Source: Candidatus Daviesbacteria bacterium (lineage in GTDB: Bacteria > Patescibacteriota > Microgenomatia > Daviesbacterales > UBA10151). Taken from it: a DNA stretch of 49,228 nucleotides. Below the pieces are notes generated by a model. The model was not told the origin of the DNA. It saw only the letters and a list, made by a program, of their open reading frames with translations, and made no database searches. Of the stretch, positions 30,207 through 38,783 are shown one piece after another. The position numbers and the translations under genes are program-made. The stretch is from the NCBI GenBank assembly GCA_030699125.1, contig JAUYKM010000011.1, forward strand, positions 100,937 to 150,164, read 5' to 3'. The first letter of the stretch is position 1. Each line of letters begins with the position of its first letter.

Positions 30207-31127
30207 TTAGTTGTTTAGAACCCATTCTAAATTATTATTTTTGGCAAACTCTTCAAAACTTTCTAAGTCTCCTTCAAAACCAATTTTATGCATATCTGCC
30301 CAAGTTTCCGCTTTTCCAGTATAAGCAATCCAGCTTTCATTTTTATCCTCAAAACTGGCTACCCAGCTTGGCTTTGGGTCACGCGGAGCAACTTTACGGA
30401 TCTTTTCCAGCGCACTTTTTGAATCTAAGTCAAAATAATCAAAAGCGCTTATAGCTCTGGCAGCCCGACTTGAAATTAGCTTATCAAGTTCAATTTCTAA
30501 AAATGAGAAGGTCAAACTCCCGTCTCCTAAACTAGCTGTATGTGTATATCCCAAAAGTTGCCCTACTTCTATCTTGTCTCCTATCTTTAGATTTTTATCA
30601 AGGTTTTTAATATGCATATGTTTTAGGGCATATTTTCTACCATACTTAATAGTAACTTCACCTTGTTCACTGCTATCAATATTAGTAATAATTCCTTTAG
30701 TAAAAGAATAAATTGGATACTCACCAACCTTAAGGTTTATTTCCATCTCAGAGTTTGGTTCTAAGCCTTGCTTAAATGGAGTTGGATGACCTCCTCCTTC
30801 CCAAGTCCCAAATTGACCAGTTTCTAAAACTAAATCATCAGAAATACCTACTTTTTTCTCCTTACCAAAATATAGGGTAAGAGTTGGCGGATTATCTGTA
30901 TTAGGATAAATGGCAGATTCTTCTTTTTGGGGATTATTTACTGTTTGCTCAAACTTTTTTTCTTTTTGTTTGAGTTTATCCTGGTCATTTTTTATTCCAA
31001 AATTTCCATGCTGAATATTAGACCAAAGAAAAACCCCAGCAAAAATGGCTAAACCAATCCCTACCAGAACTACTAGAATATTGGCAAATCCTTTTTGGCT
31101 CACACTGAGTCTTATCGAAATGGGCAT
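30207..31127 (-). CDS. Membrane-anchored M23/LytM-like protein (degenerate)
   Basis: IYSFTKGIITNIDSSEQGEVTIKYGRKYALKHMHIKNLDKNLKIGDKIEVGQLLGYTHTASLGDGSLTFSFLEI resembles the LytM beta-sheet core; canonical first His/Asp motif not evident. Confidence 0.6.
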   Translation of the reverse strand: MPISIRLSVSQKGFANILVVLVGIGLAIFAGVFLWSNIQHGNFGIKNDQDKLKQKEKKFEQTVNNPQKEESAIYPNTDNPPTLTLYFGKEKKVGISDDLVLETGQFGTWEGGGHPTPFKQGLEPNSEMEINLKVGEYPIYSFTKGIITNIDSSEQGEVTIKYGRKYALKHMHIKNLDKNLKIGDKIEVGQLLGYTHTASLGDGSLTFSFLEIELDKLISSRAARAISAFDYFDLDSKSALEKIRKVAPRDPKPSWVASFEDKNESWIAYTGKAETWADMHKIGFEGDLESFEEFAKNNNLEWVLNN

Positions 31128-31359
31128 TACTTTACTCTAGCATATTTTAAAGCTCTTATAGTGTGCTCTTTATACATATTTAAATTTCATCTTACATACC
31201 ATAAACCTTTCAGCTCAAGATGATCTTTGAGTTGCTTAAGCTGGAAAGCCAGGAGCTTTGCCTCTTCAAGATTTGGAAAGAAAAGTGTATAATTGAGGCT
31301 AGAGATGCTGAGGGGAGATTCAATCTGAATCCTGTCCCCGGCACCAGAGAAAGATTAAA

Positions 31360-32025
31360 ATGTCTATAGAATCTATAAAGCATCACTTAATAGAAAAATC
31401 AAAGGGGTTTAGGCCAGTTTTATATATGACTTTTCTGTCCTCAGTTTTAGCAAGTTGCACTCTTCCACCAACTCTGGCAGAGGTTTCTTATGATATAACC
31501 ACCAGAGTAGGTATTGTAGAAGACTTTGCAAATCCAAATAGGCCCAGTTCTGACTTTTTATTTCCTAATATCCCTGATTTTAGAACAGATCAAATGTTAA
31601 AAGAAATAGAAGTACCTTGGACTGGTTATTTTGAAGTTGAATGTCGCGCTATCCAGGTTATAGGCCCCCAAAAACAGCCATTACAATTAGGAATGAGCTC
31701 TGATGAAGGTGATGTAACTTATCTTCATCTACAGTCCGGGAATGGAGGGTTTCTGCTAGACAAGAGTAAAGCTCAAAAAGTAAATAGAAGACAATATCAT
31801 GACGTAACAAAAAGTATAGTAATTAAAGTTAGTGATAACATTGTTGATAGATCATATGACAGAAATGGACCCGATAGTTCTACAGCGATTACAGGAACAT
31901 CAAAAACTGTAGAAGCTTACAAATTTAAAACAGGTAAAAACCAAGTTAGCTGTGAATTTACTACAATAGAAGGCAATACATATACAGATATTGCAGTTGT
32001 TAATATCATAGATAACAGAAGTTGA
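31360..32025 (+). CDS. Hypothetical lipoprotein
   Basis: Lipobox-like VLASC after a hydrophobic segment; 221 aa. Confidence 0.6.
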   Translation: MSIESIKHHLIEKSKGFRPVLYMTFLSSVLASCTLPPTLAEVSYDITTRVGIVEDFANPNRPSSDFLFPNIPDFRTDQMLKEIEVPWTGYFEVECRAIQVIGPQKQPLQLGMSSDEGDVTYLHLQSGNGGFLLDKSKAQKVNRRQYHDVTKSIVIKVSDNIVDRSYDRNGPDSSTAITGTSKTVEAYKFKTGKNQVSCEFTTIEGNTYTDIAVVNIIDNRS

Positions 32026-32096
32026 TTGTAAAAGTATCCAACCCCCGGTGTTGACTAGCTGGAAACCTAAGGTACAAGGATGGTATCCACATTTGT

Positions 32097-32134
32097 TCAG
32101 GTCGAACCTCAACCAAGGACGAACCTTAACCAAA
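32097..32134. repeat. Dispersed repeat overlapping the gatD stop codon
   Basis: ttcaggtcgaacctcaaccaaggacgaaccttaaccaaa, same family as in tyrS. Confidence 0.75.
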
Positions 32135-32848
32135 TCTTCGGATTGCCGATTGATGGACTTGGAGTTCAAAGGTATCATCTAGTGGCTTTAATTCAATATT
32201 TTTCCCATATTTTACTTCCAAAGCTTTTTTGATTAACCAGTCTGCAAGACGCGGGTTTTTGGGCAAAAGCGAGCCGTGCATATAACAGCCAATGGCATTT
32301 TTATAGATGCAACCCTCAGTTTTATCTTCGCCGTTGTTACCAAAGCCTTTTATAACCATTCCCAAAGGAGTTGAGCCTTTCTTAAGATAAGTTTTCCCGG
32401 AGTGGTTTTCAAACCCCACTAGTTTGCCAAACATTGATTCAGTGGTAATATTGCCGATCATTCTTTTATCACCAGCCACAGTGTAAGCACCAAATAATTC
32501 AACTCCAGGTAATTTTGGGCCTTTATGGGGTTTATAGTACTCTCCCAATAATTGATATCCTCCACAGATTGAAAGTAAAGGTACTCCCCTTTCTATTTCT
32601 GAGGTAATCACTTTGCCCTTTGCACTTTTTACTAAGTCTTTTGCCACCACCTCCTGTTGCTGATCCTGCCCACCTCCAAAAAAGAACAAATCGCAATCTC
32701 CTTTGGACAATAATGTTGCGATCGAAATATTTTTGTCCACTACTTCAATTCCCCTCCACTCACAACGTTTTTTTAAGGCAATAATATTGCCAGTATCTCC
32801 ATAAATATTCATCAGGTCACCATATAAATAGCCAATTGTAAGTTTCAT
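32126..32848 (-). CDS. gatD: Lipid II isoglutaminyl synthase glutaminase subunit GatD
   Basis: LTIGYLYGDLMNIYGDTGNI, SICGGYQLLG, GFENHSGKT, HGSLLPKNPRLAD; adjacent to murT. Confidence 0.9.
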   Translation of the reverse strand: MKLTIGYLYGDLMNIYGDTGNIIALKKRCEWRGIEVVDKNISIATLLSKGDCDLFFFGGGQDQQQEVVAKDLVKSAKGKVITSEIERGVPLLSICGGYQLLGEYYKPHKGPKLPGVELFGAYTVAGDKRMIGNITTESMFGKLVGFENHSGKTYLKKGSTPLGMVIKGFGNNGEDKTEGCIYKNAIGCYMHGSLLPKNPRLADWLIKKALEVKYGKNIELKPLDDTFELQVHQSAIRRFG

Positions 32849-34182
32849 ACTTCCTCCCAGTAATTTTTCTTTATTCCAGATTTAGTTAAGATACCTTGGA
32901 GCTCAAGCATGGCTGTATAGGTAGGTAGGATGAACAGATGCCCGTTTAATCCATCTCTAGCTTCCTGTAAGGCTTTTGAAAGATCCTTCTGAACATTAAT
33001 TAACTCAGGATTAAAACCTGCATATTTTAGTCTGTTAGCCAAATCATAAGCTCTATTTCCGCTTGCAATCAAAGTACACCCTTGGGGTGTTTTTACCTTG
33101 ACACCTGCGGATTTTGAAGACTTTTTGTGTCTGAGAAGGACTTCGAAATTCGCGTCCCAGATCCAGGAAACATCTGTGCCATCTGCTAAGTTATCATTTA
33201 AGGCCATAAGAAGTCTATCGTTTGGCTTAAGATTGGGAGCAATGGTTTCAAAAACTTGGGTAGCTCCAGCAGGGTTTTTAATAAGGAAAATTGAGCCAAA
33301 TTCTAATCTCTCTACTCTGCCAAAGGCGGGCTTAAAGTTTTTCAGTGTATCAGTGTATCGGTGTATCAGTGTATCAGGAAAAAGTTGAGTAGCACAAGCT
33401 ATGGCTGCTAAAGCATCATAAATATGATAAATTCCTGGAAGTGGCAATGCAACTGGAAGATGCTCGCTTCGCGAAGCGAGGAAGCTGGGAGATTGAAGAT
33501 GGAAAAAAGAACCTTTCAGGCCGTTTAATTTGACATTTTTAGCTTCAAAATCAAAATTTTCCTGTTCTTTTTGATGCTGAATGGATTCCCCCACAATCTT
33601 ATAATCCCTGACTCCAAACTTTAAGGTCTTACCTTTAAAGCATTTTGTCAGTTTGGCGCAATTGGCATCATCTCCATTAACTAAAACCGTAGCTTGTAAA
33701 TTGAGCATCTTTAATGTATTGCACCATCTTTTAACCACACTATCAACCTCCCCATACCTGTCCAGCTGATCCCGGAAAACATTAAGAAAGACAACTATAT
33801 CTGGTTTAAGTTTGGGTGCGACTGTATTGAAAGCCGCCTCATCCAACTCCCAGATACCTAGCTGGAAGTTGGAAACTGGAAGTTGGAAACTGGAAATGAG
33901 AGTAGAAGCAATGCCCCGTTCTAAATTTGATCCTGTGTGGTTTCTGATAATTTTTAGACCACTCATCTTCGCAAAGTGGGCAAGTATTCTGGATGTGGTG
34001 GTCTTGCCATTAGTACCGGTGATAATCACATGTTTGGGGATGCGGGAGGCTAATTTTTCCACCAAATCAGGATCAATTTTGAGGGCATATAATCCGGGGG
34101 CAGCACTGCCGCCGCCTATCTTTAAGAATCTAATTAGTTGGGCGATAATTTTTCCTACCAGGATTGCCAGAAGTAACCTCAT
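32845..34182 (-). CDS. murT: Lipid II isoglutaminyl synthase ligase subunit MurT
   Basis: VIITGTNGKTTTSRILA, NVFRDQLDRYGEVD, NPAGATQVFE, NDNLADGTDVSWIWD. Confidence 0.92.
   Translation of the reverse strand: MRLLLAILVGKIIAQLIRFLKIGGGSAAPGLYALKIDPDLVEKLASRIPKHVIITGTNGKTTTSRILAHFAKMSGLKIIRNHTGSNLERGIASTLISSFQLPVSNFQLGIWELDEAAFNTVAPKLKPDIVVFLNVFRDQLDRYGEVDSVVKRWCNTLKMLNLQATVLVNGDDANCAKLTKCFKGKTLKFGVRDYKIVGESIQHQKEQENFDFEAKNVKLNGLKGSFFHLQSPSFLASRSEHLPVALPLPGIYHIYDALAAIACATQLFPDTLIHRYTDTLKNFKPAFGRVERLEFGSIFLIKNPAGATQVFETIAPNLKPNDRLLMALNDNLADGTDVSWIWDANFEVLLRHKKSSKSAGVKVKTPQGCTLIASGNRAYDLANRLKYAGFNPELINVQKDLSKALQEARDGLNGHLFILPTYTAMLELQGILTKSGIKKNYWEEV
33462..33481. repeat. Palindrome GCTCGCTTCGCGAAGCGAGG inserted in murT (encodes LASRSE)
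   Basis: gctcgcttcgcgaagcgagg; similar palindrome at 16997-17018 in the tandem GT2 gene. Confidence 0.75.
33850..33898. repeat. Tandem TGGAAGTTGGAAAC microrepeat inserted in murT
   Basis: agatacctagctggaagttggaaactggaagttggaaactggaaatga; encodes SSFQLPVSNFQLGI. Confidence 0.75.
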
Positions 34183-34216
34183 GTGGGAATTGTATTATAT
34201 TAACAGAGTCTAGTCA

Positions 34217-34897
34217 TTAGTCTGGATTTACTTGGCCGGAGATAACTGCAATCTTTATGATAGGTTGATACAAATCCACCACAGGTCCATAGTCAGCCTC
34301 ATATTGAGAGGCAAATTTTCCCAGATCATTCATAAAGTAGGTTACTTTACCTCCCCAAAGGGGTGAAGCTGCATAAACTCTATTCATCTGATAAGGGTTA
34401 TTTAAGCCTTTATTGACATAATTTTCTCTGAGTCCTTTGGCCACAGTAAACATTCCGTCTCTCCAAGATTTAAAATAGAGCCTGTTTGAGCCATAAATCC
34501 CCCAACCATAAGCGTTGTAGCCACCAGGGATGTGCTTACCAAAGGTGGATTCCACTCCGGCAATAGATGGTAAAAGCTTCCAGTCCAGGTTGTATTCTTT
34601 AGCAGCATCCACAAAATCCTGGGCATGATACTGCATAGGAGAGTTATATTTGGCCAAATAGGCATTTAAAATTTGAGCTTCCCTGTCCAATTTTCTGGCC
34701 TCAATTTGGTTTGGTATCTCAACAGGTGCTTGAATCGCAACGTAGGAGGCACTCACTGGATTGGTGAGGATTAAGGAAAAAGCCATCAGAGGTATTAAAA
34801 GGTTTTTTAAGTTCATATAATTTACCTTAAAAAATCCATATACCAGCTGGTATATGGTTTGGACCGATAGTATAGCAGAAATCAGACGGAAAAGCAA
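34217..34897 (-). CDS. Exported lysozyme/glucosaminidase-like protein
   Basis: AKEYNLDWKLLPSIAGVESTFGKHIPGGYNAYGWGIYGSNRLYFKSWRDGM; catalytic-Glu-like AGVESTFG. Confidence 0.65.
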   Translation of the reverse strand: MLFRLISAILSVQTIYQLVYGFFKVNYMNLKNLLIPLMAFSLILTNPVSASYVAIQAPVEIPNQIEARKLDREAQILNAYLAKYNSPMQYHAQDFVDAAKEYNLDWKLLPSIAGVESTFGKHIPGGYNAYGWGIYGSNRLYFKSWRDGMFTVAKGLRENYVNKGLNNPYQMNRVYAASPLWGGKVTYFMNDLGKFASQYEADYGPVVDLYQPIIKIAVISGQVNPD

Positions 34898-34915
34898 ATT
34901 ATGGAAGCCTAGAGT

Positions 34916-35497
34916 TTAGAGCATTTCCGATATAAAAGTATTAACCCCTTTGGCCCAGGCGCCACCCTTTTCCAAAGATGGAGGGGTATATTTTGTCATA
35001 ATCTGCTCAGTGGTTTCTAATCCTTGATTTAGATAATCTTCCCTTAAAGAATAACCCACTTTTTCGATTGCCTCCTCAAATGATTCAAATCTCAGGGCTT
35101 TACTGCCATAAATGCCAAACCCAAAAGGGTTATATGAATCCTTAATCATTCTTCTTCCTCCATTAGATTCCTGCATGGAAATGGCCGGCAGTAGTCTGTA
35201 GTCCAGATTATACCTATCAGCCACCTGAATAAAATAATCACTATAACCTGCCAGTTGAGATTTGTAGCTTAAGAAAAAGTCTTCCACAATTTTGGCTCTG
35301 GCGTCTTTTATTTCAATTGAGTCAGTCACAATTTGGGTGTTGTCCGGAAGAGCAGCATAAAGTTTAAAATTTTGGGCTACTGGAATACTGGTATGCTCAA
35401 AACTTAAGTATAATAAAAATAGTATGGAGATAAGAAGTGAAATTGAGGCCGCCCCAAACCATGAGGCAGCCATGGTAAGCTGTTTGTCCGTCTGCAT
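34916..35497 (-). CDS. Exported lysozyme/glucosaminidase-like protein, paralog of its neighbour
   Basis: ADRYNLDYRLLPAISMQESNGGRRMIKDSYNPFGFGIYGSKALRFESFEEAI. Confidence 0.65.
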   Translation of the reverse strand: MQTDKQLTMAASWFGAASISLLISILFLLYLSFEHTSIPVAQNFKLYAALPDNTQIVTDSIEIKDARAKIVEDFFLSYKSQLAGYSDYFIQVADRYNLDYRLLPAISMQESNGGRRMIKDSYNPFGFGIYGSKALRFESFEEAIEKVGYSLREDYLNQGLETTEQIMTKYTPPSLEKGGAWAKGVNTFISEML

Positions 35498-35549
35498 TTT
35501 TAGATGGTAAGATACTAAAGAAAAATTTGAAAAATTGCAATACTGACTT

Positions 35550-36569
35550 TCAGCTAATTTTCAAAATAGCCTTGGCCAATTTCTCCGGAGAATGTCTGAG
35601 TAGATGTTCCCTAATAAGGTATACGGCCAAAGGTTGTTTGATAATTTTTATTTTGGGAGCAAGTCTCAGACAATTTTCTTCATCTACTTTAACAGGAATT
35701 TTGCCTTCCTTTTTATAGGCACTGAGAACTTCCGGATCAAGGCCATTTGAATTGACAATAACATAATCAATAATTGAGGAATCTTCCAGATAATAAATAA
35801 AGGCTTTTAAGTAGTCTGAGGCTTTATAATAATCTGTCTCCCCTCTTTTAGTAACTAAATTTAAAACTAGGATAACCTTAGTTTTGGATTTGGCAATGGT
35901 CTCTTTAATACCGGTAACCAAAAGATGAGGCAGAATAGAGGTATATAAGTCCCCTGCTGAGAAAACAATTTTATCTGCAATCTTAATCTTATCTAAAACT
36001 CGAGGATTTACTTCGGCAGTGCTGTCAAAATAAACTCTTAAAATCTTCTCCCTGGGATCATAATTTTTCTTCTCACCCCTAACGTCAATATTTGTTTCTC
36101 CTTCAATTTCTCTTCCGCCCTCCAGTTTGGCCATCAAATGTAAGTCTGTTAAGCTGACCGGTAAGACATTAGCCCTGATCCTAAAGAGCCATTTTTCAGC
36201 CTCCACTGTCCTGTCAGCCCCTTTATAAAGCTGCTCAAGTCTGGCGGCAATTAAGTTGCCCATGTTGTGGCCTCTTAAGAGACCTTTTATATCAGTTAGT
36301 CTGTCCTCGAATAATCTGTGGGCAACCTGTCTTTGTTTGGAATCTTCCATTAAAGCCAGCAGGCACTGTCTGATATCCCCGGGAGGTAAAATGCCTAACT
36401 CAGAGCGGAGTTTGCCTGATGAGCCCCCGGAATCCCAAGTGCCTACCACAGCTGTAATTAACTCCGGCTGGTTTAGCTCCACCAAACCACGAAGCAAAGA
36501 AAAGTGGCCAGTTCCTCCACCAAAGGTGACTACTTTTTGGGCAAATTGATACTTCTTATTATTTACCAT
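35550..36569 (-). CDS. YvcK-family (gluconeogenesis factor / CofD-like) protein
   Basis: VVTFGGGTGHFSLLRGL, VVGTWDSGGSSGKLRSELGILPPGDIRQCLLAL, GHNMGNLI, FSAGDLYTSILPHLLV. Confidence 0.92.
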   Translation of the reverse strand: MVNNKKYQFAQKVVTFGGGTGHFSLLRGLVELNQPELITAVVGTWDSGGSSGKLRSELGILPPGDIRQCLLALMEDSKQRQVAHRLFEDRLTDIKGLLRGHNMGNLIAARLEQLYKGADRTVEAEKWLFRIRANVLPVSLTDLHLMAKLEGGREIEGETNIDVRGEKKNYDPREKILRVYFDSTAEVNPRVLDKIKIADKIVFSAGDLYTSILPHLLVTGIKETIAKSKTKVILVLNLVTKRGETDYYKASDYLKAFIYYLEDSSIIDYVIVNSNGLDPEVLSAYKKEGKIPVKVDEENCLRLAPKIKIIKQPLAVYLIREHLLRHSPEKLAKAILKIS

Positions 36570-36600
36570 TTGGGAAATATTATACCAAAATGCTAAGAAG

Positions 36601-38211
36601 TCAAGAATTTGTTAGAATATGGAGGGCAGATATGCCGAAGTGGCGGAATGGCAGACGCGTAGGCCTCAGAAGCTTATCCCAGCAATGGGGTGGAGGTTCG
36701 ACTCCTCTCTTCGGCACTGAAAGGGAGTTTTGAAGGGAGCCAGAAGGTTGGCTCTGCGCGGGGGTAGGCGCGCAGAGCTCTGCAAAGCCCTTTTTGAAGG
36801 TCGGGACGAGCCGCCGATTAGTTAAAAAGAAGTTCGAGCCGACAGTTTTTGCTCCGATTGCTAAATCGGAGCATGTATTTTTTGCGCGCGCGATTTTTGC
36901 GCACGATAGTGCGCTACCAATGAAGTTTTTGAAAGGTTCAATCCAGTATGAACCGTTGTCCCCAATTTTCTCAATTTCCTCATTTATTTTTAATTTCTCT
37001 TCAAAAAATTCGTTCTTTTTATTTCTGTAAGTCTCAGCATCAATTACTTGATCTAAGTAACTGTCCAAAAGCAGGTTTAACCTTTTATCAAGGTTTTCCA
37101 GCTCGAGATTTAATTTCTTTATGTTTTCTTCTGTTGATTGCTTTTCCAGAATTTCATCTGCTTCAAGCCACTTATACCAATCTTTAGCCCAGCTTTGGGG
37201 TAAGGCTACATCATCAATAACTTTTCTTATTTGTAGTTCTAATTCGGGTTCAGTAATTGGTTTTTGAGAACAAGGCTTTAATTTTTTAGTACAACGATAG
37301 TAATTGTAGGTAACATTTCTATTTGTGCCCTTGTAATATTTGGTATGTGTTTCAGCTGTGATAGAGGCTCCACATTCGCCACATTTTATTAGGCCAGTAA
37401 AAGCAAACTCATGTTTTCTTTTTCTCGGTTTTATAATCTGATCTATTCTTTTTTGTACAGCGTCAAAAATTTCTTTTGAGATAAATGTTTTATGCTTTCC
37501 TTCGTAATATTCACCCGCATATTTCATAATGCCAATGTAAAATCTATTAGAGAGCATTTCTTTGACGTAATCAATTTTTACTGGTCTATTTTTCCTTGTT
37601 GTAAAACCAAACTTGTGTAGAAACAGACAAATATCTGTAAAAGTTTTATTGCCTTCTGCAAAAAGTTGAAAGGCTTTCTTTATTGCTTTTGATTTTACAG
37701 GGTCAACTTCAATAGTTCGAAGTTTGGGTTCATTAAAATATCCCCAAGGTGCTTTATTAGGATAAACTCCATTTCTTAACTTCTGCCTATTCCCACGCTT
37801 TACATTCTCACTTAAATTGTCTACATAATACTTAGATTGTCCAAAAGCAATTGATAACATAAATTTCCCCTGGGGAGTACTTTCAAACCAAAAGGAGGGA
37901 AATTTTAAGTCCAGAAGTTTTCCAGTATCAAGTAAGTAGATAACTTTTCCACCATCAATAGAATTTCTGGCTAAACGATCGGGATGCCAACTCAAAATTC
38001 CAGAGGCTTCTCCTGCTTCAATCTTTTTGAGGACTTGAGCAAATACTTGCCTGCCGGGGACTTTAGCCGTTTTTGCCTCACTAACAAACTCTACAACTTC
38101 TAAATGTTCCCTTTGAGCAAATTCCTTTAGTTCTGCAATTTGAGCCTCAATGGACAAAACCTGTTTATCTTTTTCGTCTGTACTTTTTCTGCAATATGCA
38201 ATGTATTTCAT
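36601..38211 (-). CDS. Large serine recombinase (true C-terminus uncertain)
   Basis: YIAYCRKSTDEKDKQVLSIEAQIAEL, SWHPDRLARNSIDGGKVI, APWGYFNE, KCGECGASITAETH zinc ribbon, coiled coil. The last ~100 aa are read through hairpins, the inverted repeat and the antisense of tRNA-Leu. Confidence 0.92.
   Translation of the reverse strand: MKYIAYCRKSTDEKDKQVLSIEAQIAELKEFAQREHLEVVEFVSEAKTAKVPGRQVFAQVLKKIEAGEASGILSWHPDRLARNSIDGGKVIYLLDTGKLLDLKFPSFWFESTPQGKFMLSIAFGQSKYYVDNLSENVKRGNRQKLRNGVYPNKAPWGYFNEPKLRTIEVDPVKSKAIKKAFQLFAEGNKTFTDICLFLHKFGFTTRKNRPVKIDYVKEMLSNRFYIGIMKYAGEYYEGKHKTFISKEIFDAVQKRIDQIIKPRKRKHEFAFTGLIKCGECGASITAETHTKYYKGTNRNVTYNYYRCTKKLKPCSQKPITEPELELQIRKVIDDVALPQSWAKDWYKWLEADEILEKQSTEENIKKLNLELENLDKRLNLLLDSYLDQVIDAETYRNKKNEFFEEKLKINEEIEKIGDNGSYWIEPFKNFIGSALSCAKIARAKNTCSDLAIGAKTVGSNFFLTNRRLVPTFKKGFAELCAPTPAQSQPSGSLQNSLSVPKRGVEPPPHCWDKLLRPTRLPFRHFGISALHILTNS
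36634..36716 (+). tRNA. tRNA-Leu(CAG)
   Basis: GCCGAAGTGGCGGAATGGCAGACGCG TAGGC-CTCAGAA-GCTTA ... GTGGAGGTTCGACTCCTCTCTTCGGCA. Confidence 0.93.
36714..36816. repeat. 103-bp inverted repeat, left copy
   Basis: gcactgaaagggagttttgaaggg...gaaggtcgggacgagccgccg; reverse complement of 38329-38431 with one mismatch. Confidence 0.95.
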
Positions 38212-38328
38212 AGCAGTTTTTTTTATTCTCCCTATAAGTAAATGTTCTTTTGCGAGCGAAGCGAGCAGGATTTCTTCTTAAGAAATCCAAAATTTTTGCG
38301 TGCCTTCGTTTTTTGTTCTTTTTTACTC

Positions 38329-38431
38329 CGGCGGCTTGTCCCGACCTTCAAAAAGGGCTTTGCAGAGCTCTGCGCGCCTACCCCCGCGCAGAGCCAACCT
38401 TCTGGCTCCCTTCAAAACTCCCTTTCAGTGC
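38329..38431. repeat. 103-bp inverted repeat, right copy
   Basis: cggcggcttgtcccgaccttcaaaaaggg...cctttcagtgc. Confidence 0.95.
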
Positions 38432-38470
38432 GCGCTTATGAAAAAATCCGAACCTCTTTTCGCCAAAGGT

Positions 38471-38691
38471 AGGCGGCGCGCCCCTTCCCGCGCCGCCCTC
38501 TATCCGCTCGGCCTTCGGCCGAAGCTCTAAAAAATGTCGGCTCGAACGGGTTGCTTCAGCAACCCCAAAAAACGCAAAAATTTTAAAGAACTTTTCTTAT
38601 CCTAAAATTCAAATGGCCGCTCTGGTGTAGTCAAATCCTTGCGAATCTGTCCAAAGCGACCATTAAAAAACGCAAGGAAAAATTTGACTAC
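38471..38691. repeat. Array of hairpins downstream of the right inverted repeat
   Basis: GGCGGCGCG..CGCGCCGCC; CGGCCTTCGGCCG; GGGTTGCTTCAGCAACCC; GTAGTCAAATCCTTGCG..CGCAAGG..ATTTGACTAC. Confidence 0.8.
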
Positions 38692-38783
38692 AAAAATAAT
38701 GTATCAATTATTGAGAAAATTTGCAACCATAAAAATGTTTAGGCATTTGCAATTTACTCTTAAATTTGAAATACTGTTAGTAC

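Larger units (their letters stand above)
36714..38431. mobile_element. Putative small mobile or invertible element: serine recombinase between 103-bp inverted repeats, abutting tRNA-Leu(CAG)
   Basis: Recombinase gene between near-identical inverted repeats; left repeat begins within the tRNA 3' end. Confidence 0.7.

Noticed and set aside
38242-38530. ORFs of 63-76 aa resembling the recombinase C-terminus (RRLVPTFKKGFAELCAPTPAQSQPSGSLQNSLSV)
   Set aside because: They are translations of the right 103-bp inverted repeat and hairpins, not genes.
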